64,000 nt of DNA from Gemmatimonadota bacterium (lineage in GTDB: Bacteria; Latescibacterota; UBA2968): NCBI GenBank assembly GCA_009838845.1, contig VXRD01000052.1:1-64000 (forward strand), written 5' to 3'. Position numbers and translations under genes: made by a program. The notes beneath the pieces are model-generated. The model saw only the letters and a list, made by a program, of their open reading frames with translations, was not told the origin of the DNA and searched no databases. Shown piece by piece: positions 28,219-36,641 of the stretch (positions are counted from its first letter, which is position 1; each line of letters begins with the position of its first letter).

Positions 28219-28965
28219 ATGTCAATTGAGCAATTACAAGAAAATGGCCTAACCGGCCCTTTTGAGTTGGCAGACAAATCCCTCGTCGATGCCGTATGTG
28301 AGGTCGGGATAGAACTACAAGCGCTACAACGCCAGGAAAATATCGTGCGCCAGTTGGCAGGACAAGAACGCCAATTTAGAACGAAGATCGATAGACACAT
28401 GGAATTCAAGGTGATGAGAGACCTCTGTCTCGATGACAATGTGAAGTCCGTGGTGTCCGAACATTTCGGCAATGATCTTTTCATTTGGGGTAGCGTCTTT
28501 CAATTGAAATCTGAAGGCGTGTCAGAAAATATATGGCACCACGATCGCGCATACGAAAATGGCCGCGATCAAGTCAATCTCTATGATACCAGCAATCACT
28601 TCTCTATTCTGTTCGCGCTGACCGACATTGGCTACGGCGCTGGCCGCATTGAATATGTGAAGGGATCTCATCAACCCATTGATGGGTGGAACAGAGATAT
28701 GCGATTTGTAAAAGAAGTGCCAAAACTCGTCCATGATAGGATCGGCACACTCACAATGGAAAGAGGCCAGTTCACGGTGTTTCATTCTCAAATCATGCAT
28801 CGCAGCCTGCCTTTTGAGTATGGCGAGCCAAGAATCTCATTGGCCGTCAGACTCGCGAGGAAGGGCACACAAATCCCCGATTATTATCCACAAAATCCAA
28901 ATCCAGCCGCAGAAACACAAGGAATCGCCCGTTTCAATCCGTCCGCGACGTTTTCTTTCGACTAA
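28219..28965 (+). CDS. PhyH-like Fe(II)/2-oxoglutarate dioxygenase
   Basis: A 248-residue oxygenase of the phytanoyl-CoA dioxygenase family. Metal ligands are His107 and Asp109 in WHHDR and His194 in QIMHRS; Arg205 in EPRISLAVRL likely binds 2-oxoglutarate. Length is at the family norm, without the extra domain seen in the 16718 gene. GGAGGAG precedes the start. It is only distantly similar to the other two PhyH-like proteins here, so they probably act on different substrates. Confidence 0.82.
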   Translation: MSIEQLQENGLTGPFELADKSLVDAVCEVGIELQALQRQENIVRQLAGQERQFRTKIDRHMEFKVMRDLCLDDNVKSVVSEHFGNDLFIWGSVFQLKSEGVSENIWHHDRAYENGRDQVNLYDTSNHFSILFALTDIGYGAGRIEYVKGSHQPIDGWNRDMRFVKEVPKLVHDRIGTLTMERGQFTVFHSQIMHRSLPFEYGEPRISLAVRLARKGTQIPDYYPQNPNPAAETQGIARFNPSATFSFD

Positions 28966-29056
28966 CTTCGACTGCCAGTTCGTCTCGCAGAACATCCCGG
29001 CAACAATTGAAGATGCCATCTATAATTGCTTCTTAAACTGAAAGCAGAACACAATC

Positions 29057-30412
29057 ATGAACGTTATACACATCATATCAGACACATTTAGACGCGATAA
29101 TCTGAAAGTATTCGGGGGAAGAGGCCACGCACCGTTTCTCGATGCTTTTGCCGAGAAATGCGTCCTGTTCGACCGTGCCTACGTGTGCAGTTTTCCCACC
29201 GTACCCATTCGAGGTGAACTGGTCACCGGCCAGGTTGGTATGTGCAGGAGAGGCTGGGAACCGCTCAAGCGGGACATTCCCGTAATAGCAGATTCGCTTT
29301 CAGATGCGGGTGTCGTATCCATGATGATTGCAGATACACCTCATCATCTTAATAACGGGTTCAACTACAATCGGGGGTTCACAGGATGGGAGTGGATTCG
29401 AGGTCAAGAGTCCGATCATTTGAGGACTCAGCCCTTTGACTACTATGGAGATGCCGCAAGACGCTTTCGCACACATACGCGGACCCATCCCGAGCAACTT
29501 CCGCTGGGATTGGCCAATCATTTGAGAAACACGGCCTTTCGGCAGAAAGAGGAAGATACATTTGTCGCCACGACAATGCGCAGCGCAACACGATGGTTGG
29601 AGCAGAACTACCAGCACGAAAGCTTTTATCTTATGGTCGACACGTTCGATCCACATGAGCCCTGGGATCCGCCGGATTGGTACGTTCGGCGATTCCAGAA
29701 GGAAGACTACGAGGGTCCTGAACCCATCTATCCGCCTTACGGATCGAATCCAATGGACGAGAAGACCACAAAGCGAGCAGAAGTGCTTTACCGTGCAGAA
29801 GCCTGCCTCGTCGACACGTGGATTGGTCACCTGTTGAAGAAAATAGATAATATGGGACTGATGGATTCGACCATGATTATCTTCATGGCCGATCATGGAT
29901 TTCTTCTGGGTGAGCATGGTCTGGTGGCGAAGAACTTTGATATGTATGAGGAAGTCGCTCACATTCCGCTGATGATCTATTATCCAGAAGCCACGCCCAG
30001 GAGAACGCCGGCATTAACCAGCATCATTGATATTCCACCGACCATTCTGGACGTCTTCAACACGGAGCATTCTGGGCCGGTTGAGGGCAATTCCCTTTTG
30101 CCCATCGTGTTGGATGGCGGCGACCAAAATCACGATTACGCCATCACGCATGGCGCGTGGGTCGGCGGCTGGAGTCCCGATGGTGGCAATCCCCAGGGCC
30201 AGGTAACTGACGGCGAATGGACGCTTCTGCTCGAGAACCAGGGTCCGCCCAACAAGCTTTACCATCTGCCTTCCGATCCAGGTCAAAACGAGAATCGGTT
30301 CGACTCGAGCGCCTATGAAGTTCGAAGACTCTACGACGCATTTCTTAACTTCATCGGTCAGAATGGTGGGCCTCCCGAAATGGTGGAATCCTTTCGCAAT
30401 AGAATGCCCTAG
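29057..30412 (+). CDS. Sulfatase-like hydrolase with Thr at the formylglycine position
   Basis: A 451-residue member of the alkaline phosphatase superfamily with sulfatase layout: IISDTFRRDN at the N-terminal metal site (Asp9), FMADHGFLLGEHG and VDTFDPHEPWDPP further on. The nucleophile region reads SFPTVPIRGELVTG: in the C/S-x-P-x-R frame the residue is Thr48 (TVPIR, 48-52), which formylglycine-generating enzymes do not convert. Cys44 is four residues early and out of register. It may therefore use Thr directly, like phosphodiesterases of the superfamily, or be specialised in some other way. No signal peptide. Calling it a sulfatase is by fold, not chemistry. Confidence 0.8.
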   Translation: MNVIHIISDTFRRDNLKVFGGRGHAPFLDAFAEKCVLFDRAYVCSFPTVPIRGELVTGQVGMCRRGWEPLKRDIPVIADSLSDAGVVSMMIADTPHHLNNGFNYNRGFTGWEWIRGQESDHLRTQPFDYYGDAARRFRTHTRTHPEQLPLGLANHLRNTAFRQKEEDTFVATTMRSATRWLEQNYQHESFYLMVDTFDPHEPWDPPDWYVRRFQKEDYEGPEPIYPPYGSNPMDEKTTKRAEVLYRAEACLVDTWIGHLLKKIDNMGLMDSTMIIFMADHGFLLGEHGLVAKNFDMYEEVAHIPLMIYYPEATPRRTPALTSIIDIPPTILDVFNTEHSGPVEGNSLLPIVLDGGDQNHDYAITHGAWVGGWSPDGGNPQGQVTDGEWTLLLENQGPPNKLYHLPSDPGQNENRFDSSAYEVRRLYDAFLNFIGQNGGPPEMVESFRNRMP

Positions 30413-30446
30413 TCCTTAGCAGTGCCGAACCAGAAAGAGGCCAGTT

Positions 30447-31592
30447 ATGAAACACACACGCTCAGACGGTCCAACCGAACTCACCCTCGAGCAAAAACGC
30501 GCTTTCTATCGAGATGGGTACATTATCCTCAAAAACATCGTGCCCAAAGAGCTGACCCAACGTGCCCGGCGGCTGGTCAACATCACCGCAGGTAAAATCC
30601 TGAACGGCACAATGGATCCGCCCAAAAGAAGAAACCGTTATGTCGGCTGTGAAGATGCCATCACAGACCTCATTAATAAAACAGCGCTGACCGACATCCT
30701 CACCAACACGATGGGGCCATTCGATCCTCCGACACACGGCTTTTCACCGGTCCTGTATCCGCGCGAGCCATCCAGAGAAATCGGCAACCACGGTCTGCCC
30801 GACGATGAAGTGCCCAATCACGCCTTCTTCCCGCACATTGATGGCCAGTGGTCTGGAGCCATTCCCAAAACAGCGGACGAAGTGGACGATTGGCATGTGC
30901 CCAAAACGCCACACTTTGGAGATCGCAGTGCCAACGTGCTCGGGGTAAACGGTACGCCTTTGTTTCAGAATCCAGATTGCACGCTCTCCCTCGGCAGTTT
31001 TACATGCTTTGCCGTTGTTGTCCTCAGCGATCAATCCAAATTTGGCTATGGCAACTTTGCCGTCCTTCGGGGTGCCCATCATCACACGGCTGAATTCTTC
31101 AGGCAGCAACGCGACCAAGGTGGCGTCATCGGCCCTGAAGGCCATGGTTGGCCACGTTTAAAGCGTGTTGGTGACAAGGGTGTTGGTATCAATACGCTTC
31201 CAGAATGGATCGCCAATCATTATCGTGAGGGCGCGCAGTTCACACCTGATGGCCTTATGTGGCCTGAGCCTACCCCTGTGCTCGCTGAAGAAGGCGATGC
31301 CTTTATTTCGGTTCACGGTATTCCTCATTGCGGTACCCGCAACGATTTGGGCGCAGACCCACGCATCAGTGCCTACTATCGATTGCGTCGCCATCGTCCC
31401 GGTGGTGCCAAAGTGCGAGGAGACAGCGATCACCCCGACCGCGGTTGGGAAGGCGAATTTCTCGACTATCCCGAAGGTTATGATCCATGGCAAATTTCTA
31501 TCGATAAACTGTGTGATCCTTGGAGTGAGTGGGATGGCATGCAGGAAGTCGTTGCTGAGGCACAAAATTCGAGAGATCAAAACGATGCTTGA
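30447..31592 (+). CDS. PhyH-like Fe(II)/2-oxoglutarate dioxygenase, long form
   Basis: A 381-residue member of the phytanoyl-CoA dioxygenase family. It starts with the family's LTLEQKRAFYRDGYIILKN segment, has HxD in FFPHIDGQW (His130, Asp132) and a distal His in GIPHCGTRN (His294) with Arg306 beyond. The long insert between the ligands (about 140-280) is larger than in typical members. AGAGG precedes the start. The stop overlaps the acid sugar kinase start by 8 bases, so the two are translationally linked and probably act in one pathway. Confidence 0.82.
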   Translation: MKHTRSDGPTELTLEQKRAFYRDGYIILKNIVPKELTQRARRLVNITAGKILNGTMDPPKRRNRYVGCEDAITDLINKTALTDILTNTMGPFDPPTHGFSPVLYPREPSREIGNHGLPDDEVPNHAFFPHIDGQWSGAIPKTADEVDDWHVPKTPHFGDRSANVLGVNGTPLFQNPDCTLSLGSFTCFAVVVLSDQSKFGYGNFAVLRGAHHHTAEFFRQQRDQGGVIGPEGHGWPRLKRVGDKGVGINTLPEWIANHYREGAQFTPDGLMWPEPTPVLAEEGDAFISVHGIPHCGTRNDLGADPRISAYYRLRRHRPGGAKVRGDSDHPDRGWEGEFLDYPEGYDPWQISIDKLCDPWSEWDGMQEVVAEAQNSRDQNDA

Positions 31593-32853
31593 ACTTGGTG
31601 TGATCGCAGATGATCTCACAGGTGGGATGATGGTCGCGAGTTTGCTCGAAAGAGAAGGCGTGCGTTGTCCACTGGTAACATCTGGTGATGCACTCAATAC
31701 ACTCGACGACGATGCACAAGCTGTGGTCGTTGGACGAAAACTCCTGATCCAACCCCCTGACGATGCCCGTGCCGATGCAAAACGCACGGCTGAAGCTCTG
31801 CTCGCCAAAGGTACGAAACAGATATACTACAAATACAGTGCGCTCTTTTCATCTACAGCACGTGGCAATATCGGGCCTGTGGCAGAAACGTTGATGGACT
31901 TGACCCAGGCCGACCACGTATTTTTTTGTCCCATCTGGAAAAACACAACAATCTATCAAGGGCGGTTGTTTCTCGGGTCGATCATGCTACACGAATCACC
32001 GAGACGCAATGATCCTGTAACACCGATGACCAATTCCAATCTTGTTGAAGTACTACAGAAACAAAGTCAGGTCAAGGTAGGTCTTTTGCCATATCAAATT
32101 GTGGCGTCAGGAACAGACGCTTGCGAGAACTACATTTCAGAGCAGAAGACCCTGGGCGTAAAGTTTTTTATTGTCGACGTGATTGACGAGTCGAATCTTG
32201 AGCAATTGGCAACACTGTCCAAGGATTTGCCATTGAGCACTGGCGCAGATCTACTCCCTGTGATGCTTGCGCGCAACTGGCAGAGGGACAAAAAGAGCCA
32301 ACCGAAAACATTACTGCCGCCTGCACCTGGTTATGAAGCCGTTATTTCTGGGAGTTGCACGGGAAAATCAGTCCGGCAACTTGCGCATTTCGAGCAAACG
32401 CATCCGGTGTTTCGCATTGACCTTTTAGAAGCAGCTCAAGACGCCAACATGGTTGACCACATTGTCGAATGGGCAAAAGACCGATTAGAAAAAGGGCCTG
32501 TAGGTGTGGGTACCTCAACGGATCCTGAAGGCGTAAAAAGAGCCCAGGCGGAGCTCGGCCGCGAAGGCGCTGCAACACTTGCCGATAAGCTTCTGTCCAG
32601 TGTTGCCCAGCATTTCTATCAGCACGGTGTACGTAAATTTGTTGTGATGGGGGGAGAAACATCAGGGGCCGTCATGGCATCTTTAGGTATAGAGCAAGTT
32701 TCGGTGGCGACATTCGACGTTCTCAACGGTGGTTATTGTCATAGTTCAGGGAGCGATCCATTGTCGTTGGTACTGAAAGCGGGCGGTGTTGGTGAAGACA
32801 ATTTTATTCATACCGCCCTGGAGCAGATGCGTAAAGCAGATAAAAACCAATAA
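31585..32853 (+). CDS. Four-carbon acid sugar kinase family protein (OtnK-like)
   Basis: A 422-residue kinase of the DUF1537 group, which phosphorylates 3-oxo-tetronates or related four-carbon acid sugars. The N-terminal domain opens with GVIADDLTGGMMVASLL, the family's substrate-site signature. The C-terminal nucleotide-binding part has GPVGVGTST and FVVMGGETSGAVM. I chose the ATG at 31585 because the family N-terminus begins there; the same frame stays open upstream as a shadow of the PhyH gene. It is followed 10 bases later by a class II aldolase-like gene, as in otnK-otnC pairs. Confidence 0.86.
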   Translation: MLELGVIADDLTGGMMVASLLEREGVRCPLVTSGDALNTLDDDAQAVVVGRKLLIQPPDDARADAKRTAEALLAKGTKQIYYKYSALFSSTARGNIGPVAETLMDLTQADHVFFCPIWKNTTIYQGRLFLGSIMLHESPRRNDPVTPMTNSNLVEVLQKQSQVKVGLLPYQIVASGTDACENYISEQKTLGVKFFIVDVIDESNLEQLATLSKDLPLSTGADLLPVMLARNWQRDKKSQPKTLLPPAPGYEAVISGSCTGKSVRQLAHFEQTHPVFRIDLLEAAQDANMVDHIVEWAKDRLEKGPVGVGTSTDPEGVKRAQAELGREGAATLADKLLSSVAQHFYQHGVRKFVVMGGETSGAVMASLGIEQVSVATFDVLNGGYCHSSGSDPLSLVLKAGGVGEDNFIHTALEQMRKADKNQ

Positions 32854-32863
32854 AGGAATACAT

Positions 32864-33523
32864 ATGGAAGATGATCCCGTTTATGAAATGGCCTTACGCG
32901 AGCAATTGGTTTTTTATTATAAAAAAGTTGGAGAGCTTGGCTTAAACGAAATGTCCTCTGGCAATCTGAGCGTCCGATTTGGCGACAAAATGCTCATCTC
33001 TCCCAACCACGCAACCGCAGACAATATTACCACAGAAACGATTGTCAAAGCCACCTTCGACGGTGAGTATGAAGGCGACCGCAAACCATCTTCGGAATCG
33101 CCCATGCATGGTGCCATCTATAAAAAGCACCCCAAAGCCGGAGCAGTGGTTCACACCCACTCCGATTACTGCGTTGCGGTATCGTGCCATGTGATGACCC
33201 TACCGGGCTTTCACTACCTTATGGGTGTGTTTGGCGGTAACGATGTACCCTGTGTCCCTTATTCCACATTTGGCAGCCAATCGCTTGCCGAAGACGCATC
33301 CGAAGCGCTCTATGACCGCACCGCGTGTCTCCTCGGAAACCACGGCATGGTCTGCCACGGACCAACCTTAAAACGCGCTGTCAACCAGGCCCACCGTCTG
33401 GAAATCATGTGCCGACAATACGTGCTTTCCCGTCAGCTTGGCGAACCAAAATATCTGACCGATGACGATTGGTACGCGTTTCACAACAGAGGCGTGGAAA
33501 ACCAATACGGCAAAAACGGTTAA
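32864..33523 (+). CDS. Class II aldolase/decarboxylase (OtnC/FucA-like)
   Basis: A 219-residue zinc enzyme of the class II aldolase/adducin family. Catalytic Glu78 lies in SSESPMHG, zinc ligands His97 and His99 in VVHTHSDYC, and a third His in LLGNHGMVCHG. The start at 32864 follows AAAGGAA. Next to an OtnK-like kinase the most likely role is 3-oxo-tetronate 4-phosphate decarboxylase, giving dihydroxyacetone phosphate; fuculose-phosphate-type aldol cleavage is the alternative. Confidence 0.85.
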   Translation: MEDDPVYEMALREQLVFYYKKVGELGLNEMSSGNLSVRFGDKMLISPNHATADNITTETIVKATFDGEYEGDRKPSSESPMHGAIYKKHPKAGAVVHTHSDYCVAVSCHVMTLPGFHYLMGVFGGNDVPCVPYSTFGSQSLAEDASEALYDRTACLLGNHGMVCHGPTLKRAVNQAHRLEIMCRQYVLSRQLGEPKYLTDDDWYAFHNRGVENQYGKNG

Positions 33524-33535
33524 GAGAGAACGCAA

Positions 33536-33697
33536 ATGACCAAATACAAGATGCACTTTGACACACCCGAAGAAGCCTACTTTGAATTTTACAAAGCCGA
33601 CGCATCTCAAAATGTTACAAAACCTGAAATTGGTATCACCAGCATTAGACGCCCGTGGTCAAGAGACCGCCATCCACCGGTAGGGAGGCACCGGTAA
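33536..33697 (+). pseudogene. Truncated ORF at the right edge of the island
   Basis: ATG at 33536, 12 bases after the aldolase stop, opens 53 codons (MTKYKMHFDTPEEAYFEFYK...). The first 40 codons look like real coding sequence in the C/A-rich style of the island. From about 33650 the frame runs antisense through the 3' end of the minus-strand SDR gene (WSRDRHPPVGRHR) and stops. This looks like a gene cut off by a rearrangement joined to the SDR gene. The family is not recognised; it is too short to call. Confidence 0.45.
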
Positions 33698-34412
33698 TAT
33701 TACCGGCCGCGGGCGAGCAGAGAAAGGCAACGGCTCGTCCGATGTCTTCGGGGGTGCCGCGGCGCTGCAAGGGTATATTGGCTTTGAGGTTGTCGGACGC
33801 GCTACCTACAGACGGAGCCTGAGTGCCAAAAACATGGGTCAGGTCCATATATCCCGGCATTACGGCGTTGCAGCGGATATTGTGGGGACCTAAGTCCACA
33901 GCCATGCTCTCGGTGAGACGTAGCACACCCGCTTTGGCCACTCCGTAGGCCGTATCTTCGGGCCAGGCGCGATAGGCATGGACTGAAGAAGTACTGACAA
34001 TGCAGCCACCCCCGCCCTGTTGTACCATGATGCGGGCGGCCTGCTGGCTACAAAGAAAAAAGCCTTTGAGACATACGTCCAGAGTCAAATCCCAGTTTTC
34101 TTCGGTGATTTCGAGGAAGGTAGCCCCGCTTCCGGCATAGGGGTTGTTGACCAGGATATCGAGGCGGTTAAAACGAGCTATGTAGGCGGTGAACATTGCT
34201 TCTACCTGTGCACTGTCGGATATATCAGCCTGAAAGAAGTCGGCTTCGCGCCCCTGATCCCGGATCAGTTCCAGGGTCCTGTCGGCATCGGTATCTCGTT
34301 CCAGGTCGTTGATGCCCACATCACAGCCTGCCTGAGCCAGAGCAAGGGCAATGCCGCGACCGATATTGCGGCGTCCACCAGTGACGAGAGCCTTTTTTCC
34401 ATCGAGTGACAT
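33645..34412 (-). CDS. Short-chain dehydrogenase/reductase
   Basis: A 255-residue SDR with TGGRRNIG (11-18) for NAD(P), catalytic Ser in VSTSS (about 139-142) and YGVAK (Tyr155, Lys159). The usual NNAG is NNPYAG, an insertion seen in some FabG-like enzymes. It ends with GGLLTTGV. I chose the start at 34412 with AAGGGAGA upstream rather than an ATG 18 codons earlier. Substrate unknown. Its 3' end abuts the truncated ORF, marking the island's right boundary. Confidence 0.9.
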   Translation of the reverse strand: MSLDGKKALVTGGRRNIGRGIALALAQAGCDVGINDLERDTDADRTLELIRDQGREADFFQADISDSAQVEAMFTAYIARFNRLDILVNNPYAGSGATFLEITEENWDLTLDVCLKGFFLCSQQAARIMVQQGGGGCIVSTSSVHAYRAWPEDTAYGVAKAGVLRLTESMAVDLGPHNIRCNAVMPGYMDLTHVFGTQAPSVGSASDNLKANIPLQRRGTPEDIGRAVAFLCSPAAGNITGASLPVDGGLLTTGV

Positions 34413-34537
34413 AGTGCGATCTCCCTTTTGGCGTAGTAGTACAAGACTATTATTTGCAAATTTCAATATACACCAAAAACAGTGCGATGCGATAGAGAAA
34501 GCATGGCTACATCAAACCCCGTGTATTATCTTAAAAA

Positions 34538-34566
34538 TTGCTTTCAATGATAAGGTGTGTTATCAT
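34538..34566 (+). promoter_or_regulatory. Putative sigma-70-type promoter of the CYTH-CHAD-ParA operon
   Basis: TTGCTT (34538-34543) and TATCAT (34561-34566) are separated by 17 bases, 70 bases before the CYTH start. The hexamers are acceptable but not perfect. A small CCCC/GGGG hairpin lies between promoter and gene. Confidence 0.4.
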
Positions 34567-34635
34567 TACTATTCCCCGATTACTGGGGATAAAGCATCCG
34601 CCCTGCTTTTCTCATCTGGGAACTCGCGTTTTGTT

Positions 34636-35112
34636 ATGACCAAAGAAATTGAACGAAAGTTTTGCGTGCGAAAGATGCCAGATCTAACGGTCTGTACAGG
34701 AGTAGAAATCTCACAGGGCTATATTTCAGTAGGCGAGAATGGTCCAGAGGTCCGCTTGCGTCACAAGGGCAAGCGATTTTATCAGACTGTGAAAATTGGT
34801 GAGGGTGTGCAACGGACGGAAGTTGAGGTGGAATTGAGCCGAGCGCAATTTGATACCCTCTGGCCTTTAACTGAGGGCAGGCGGGTCGAAAAAGTGCGTT
34901 ATGAGATAGCCGAAGGAATATGGACGATTGAACTGGATGTGTACCGCGGCCGCCTGAAGGGCCTGGTAGTGGCCGAAGTCGAGTTTGAGACCATAGACGA
35001 AAGTTCGCGCTTTGTCCCGCCCCCCTGGTTCGGACGAGAAGTGACCGATGATAGTCATTATAAAAATGCCTATCTGGCATTGATGGGAATTTCAAATGAT
35101 CACGCGCTGTGA
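34636..35112 (+). CDS. CYTH domain protein (triphosphate tunnel enzyme family)
   Basis: A 158-residue CYTH protein with the N-terminal ExExK signature (Glu4, Glu6, Lys8 in KEIERKF) and alternating charged strands (VRLRHKGKRFYQTVKIG, RTEVEVEL, VEKVRYEI, IELDVYRG, VAEVEFE) that line the tunnel. Members hydrolyse inorganic or organic triphosphates. The CHAD-domain gene starts 17 bases inside its 3' end. Together with that partner a role in polyphosphate or tripolyphosphate metabolism is likely. Confidence 0.88.
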   Translation: MTKEIERKFCVRKMPDLTVCTGVEISQGYISVGENGPEVRLRHKGKRFYQTVKIGEGVQRTEVEVELSRAQFDTLWPLTEGRRVEKVRYEIAEGIWTIELDVYRGRLKGLVVAEVEFETIDESSRFVPPPWFGREVTDDSHYKNAYLALMGISNDHAL

Positions 35113-36619
35113 AACTTATGTCTTACGCGAGCCTGCTGGTTCGGATCTAATAGAAACACTTGGGCTTGAATACAGTAAATCTCTGCCTGAGAAAGAGGAA
35201 ATTATTCAGTATTACGATACATTTGACTGGCGTTTGTATCAGAAGGGACTCGCGCTGATACAAACGGGAAATGCGGTGTATTTGCAACGAATTTCAGATG
35301 GTGCATACCCGCACGATCAGATCGAAATGAAACAACATCTGGAAGGTCGCTTCTGGTGGATGTTCCCAGAGGGCGAATTGCGCGACACATTGCGGGGGGC
35401 GCTCTCTGTTCGGACGCTGTTACTCCGAGCACAGGTGAGGCAGAAGGTTTGCGAATTTGGCGTTTTAAATGCAGATGAAAAGACGGTTGTTCGGTTGTTT
35501 ATCACGCATACCAGCACAGAAAATGGACACATTGCGACTTTGACTTGCCGAAGCGTGCGGGGATATGAGCGCGATTTTGAGAATTTACGCCGTCGTTTCC
35601 GAAAATTGGATGTGGCACATGTGGCAGAAGATGTATTTGAACGCGTGATGGATCTCGCTGGGTGTGTGCCGGGCGATTATTCTTCAAAGCTGAATCTCGA
35701 CCTGAATCACGAGGCGAGTGGGCGTGAAGCAACATGTGAGATTTTGAGATGTCTGAACGATGTGATGCGCCAAAATGAAACGGGCATTCGCACGGATTGG
35801 GATACGGAATTTCTGCACGATTTTCGGGTTGCGATTCGGCGCACGCGGTCGGCGCTGAGTCAAATCAAAGGCGTTTTGCCCGAAGGTGCTGTAGCACATT
35901 TTAAGGATGAGTTTCGGCAATTGGGCAGATCGACCAATCGGTTGCGCGATCTGGATGTGTATTTGCTCGATGAAGAGACTTATCGCGCGATGTTGCCCCG
36001 GTCACTACAACCCGGGCTGGATGCCGTGTTTTCGCGCTTAAAAAGTGAGCGACGGCGCGCCCTTAACGATATGGTACAGATTCTCGATGCACCTGAATAT
36101 CTGGACCTGATGGATTCATGGGCGGCTTTTTTGCAGGGGGCACAGTCTCAGAGGGGGAGAGATTCCGCTGTGCCGGCTATAGCCCTTGCGCGAAAATTTA
36201 TTTTTAAGCGTTTTAAGCTGGTGCTCAAAAGGGGCAAGGCGATAGGAGACCATACGCCCGACGAGGCATTGCACGATTTGCGAATCGACTGCAAGAAATT
36301 GCGATATTTGTTAGAATTTTTTGCCTCTTTTTTTCCTAAAGATAAGATGGATAAACTCATCGGGTCTATGAAGAAATTGCAGGATAATCTGGGAGATTTT
36401 AACGATTTATCGGTACAACAGTGGGAATTGACGACCTATTTAAACGAAGTATTGCCCCGCAGCCGGCGTGCGGACCGCCTGCTTTGTGCCGCGGCTATTG
36501 GCGGGCTTATTGCGCGTTTGCACGACCAGCAGCAAGCTGTTCGGCACGAATTTGCCAGTGCGTTTGCCGTTTATGCAAAAAAGAAAAATGTTCGTTTGTA
36601 CCGCGATTTATTTGGATAG
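35096..36619 (+). CDS. CHAD domain protein with degenerate CYTH-like N-terminus
   Basis: A 507-residue protein. Residues 1 to about 200 look like a diverged CYTH-type beta domain (HDQIEMKQHLEGRFWWMFPEG, VRQKVCEFGVLNADEKTVVRL) lacking the ExExK motif. The rest is a CHAD helical domain: HDFRVAIRRTRSALSQIKG, RDLDVYLLD, and a second repeat LHDLRIDCKKLRYLLEFF. CHAD domains carry conserved His and basic residues that bind polyphosphate and can target proteins to polyphosphate granules. It overlaps the CYTH gene and is followed 22 bases later by a ParA-like gene. Confidence 0.87.
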   Translation: MITRCETYVLREPAGSDLIETLGLEYSKSLPEKEEIIQYYDTFDWRLYQKGLALIQTGNAVYLQRISDGAYPHDQIEMKQHLEGRFWWMFPEGELRDTLRGALSVRTLLLRAQVRQKVCEFGVLNADEKTVVRLFITHTSTENGHIATLTCRSVRGYERDFENLRRRFRKLDVAHVAEDVFERVMDLAGCVPGDYSSKLNLDLNHEASGREATCEILRCLNDVMRQNETGIRTDWDTEFLHDFRVAIRRTRSALSQIKGVLPEGAVAHFKDEFRQLGRSTNRLRDLDVYLLDEETYRAMLPRSLQPGLDAVFSRLKSERRRALNDMVQILDAPEYLDLMDSWAAFLQGAQSQRGRDSAVPAIALARKFIFKRFKLVLKRGKAIGDHTPDEALHDLRIDCKKLRYLLEFFASFFPKDKMDKLIGSMKKLQDNLGDFNDLSVQQWELTTYLNEVLPRSRRADRLLCAAAIGGLIARLHDQQQAVRHEFASAFAVYAKKKNVRLYRDLFG

Positions 36620-36641
36620 TGAATCTCATTGAGGAGCGGGT

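Noticed and set aside
31165-31584. Long frame continuing 140 codons upstream of the acid sugar kinase start
   Set aside because: It lies inside the PhyH gene in another frame; the kinase family N-terminus begins at 31585.
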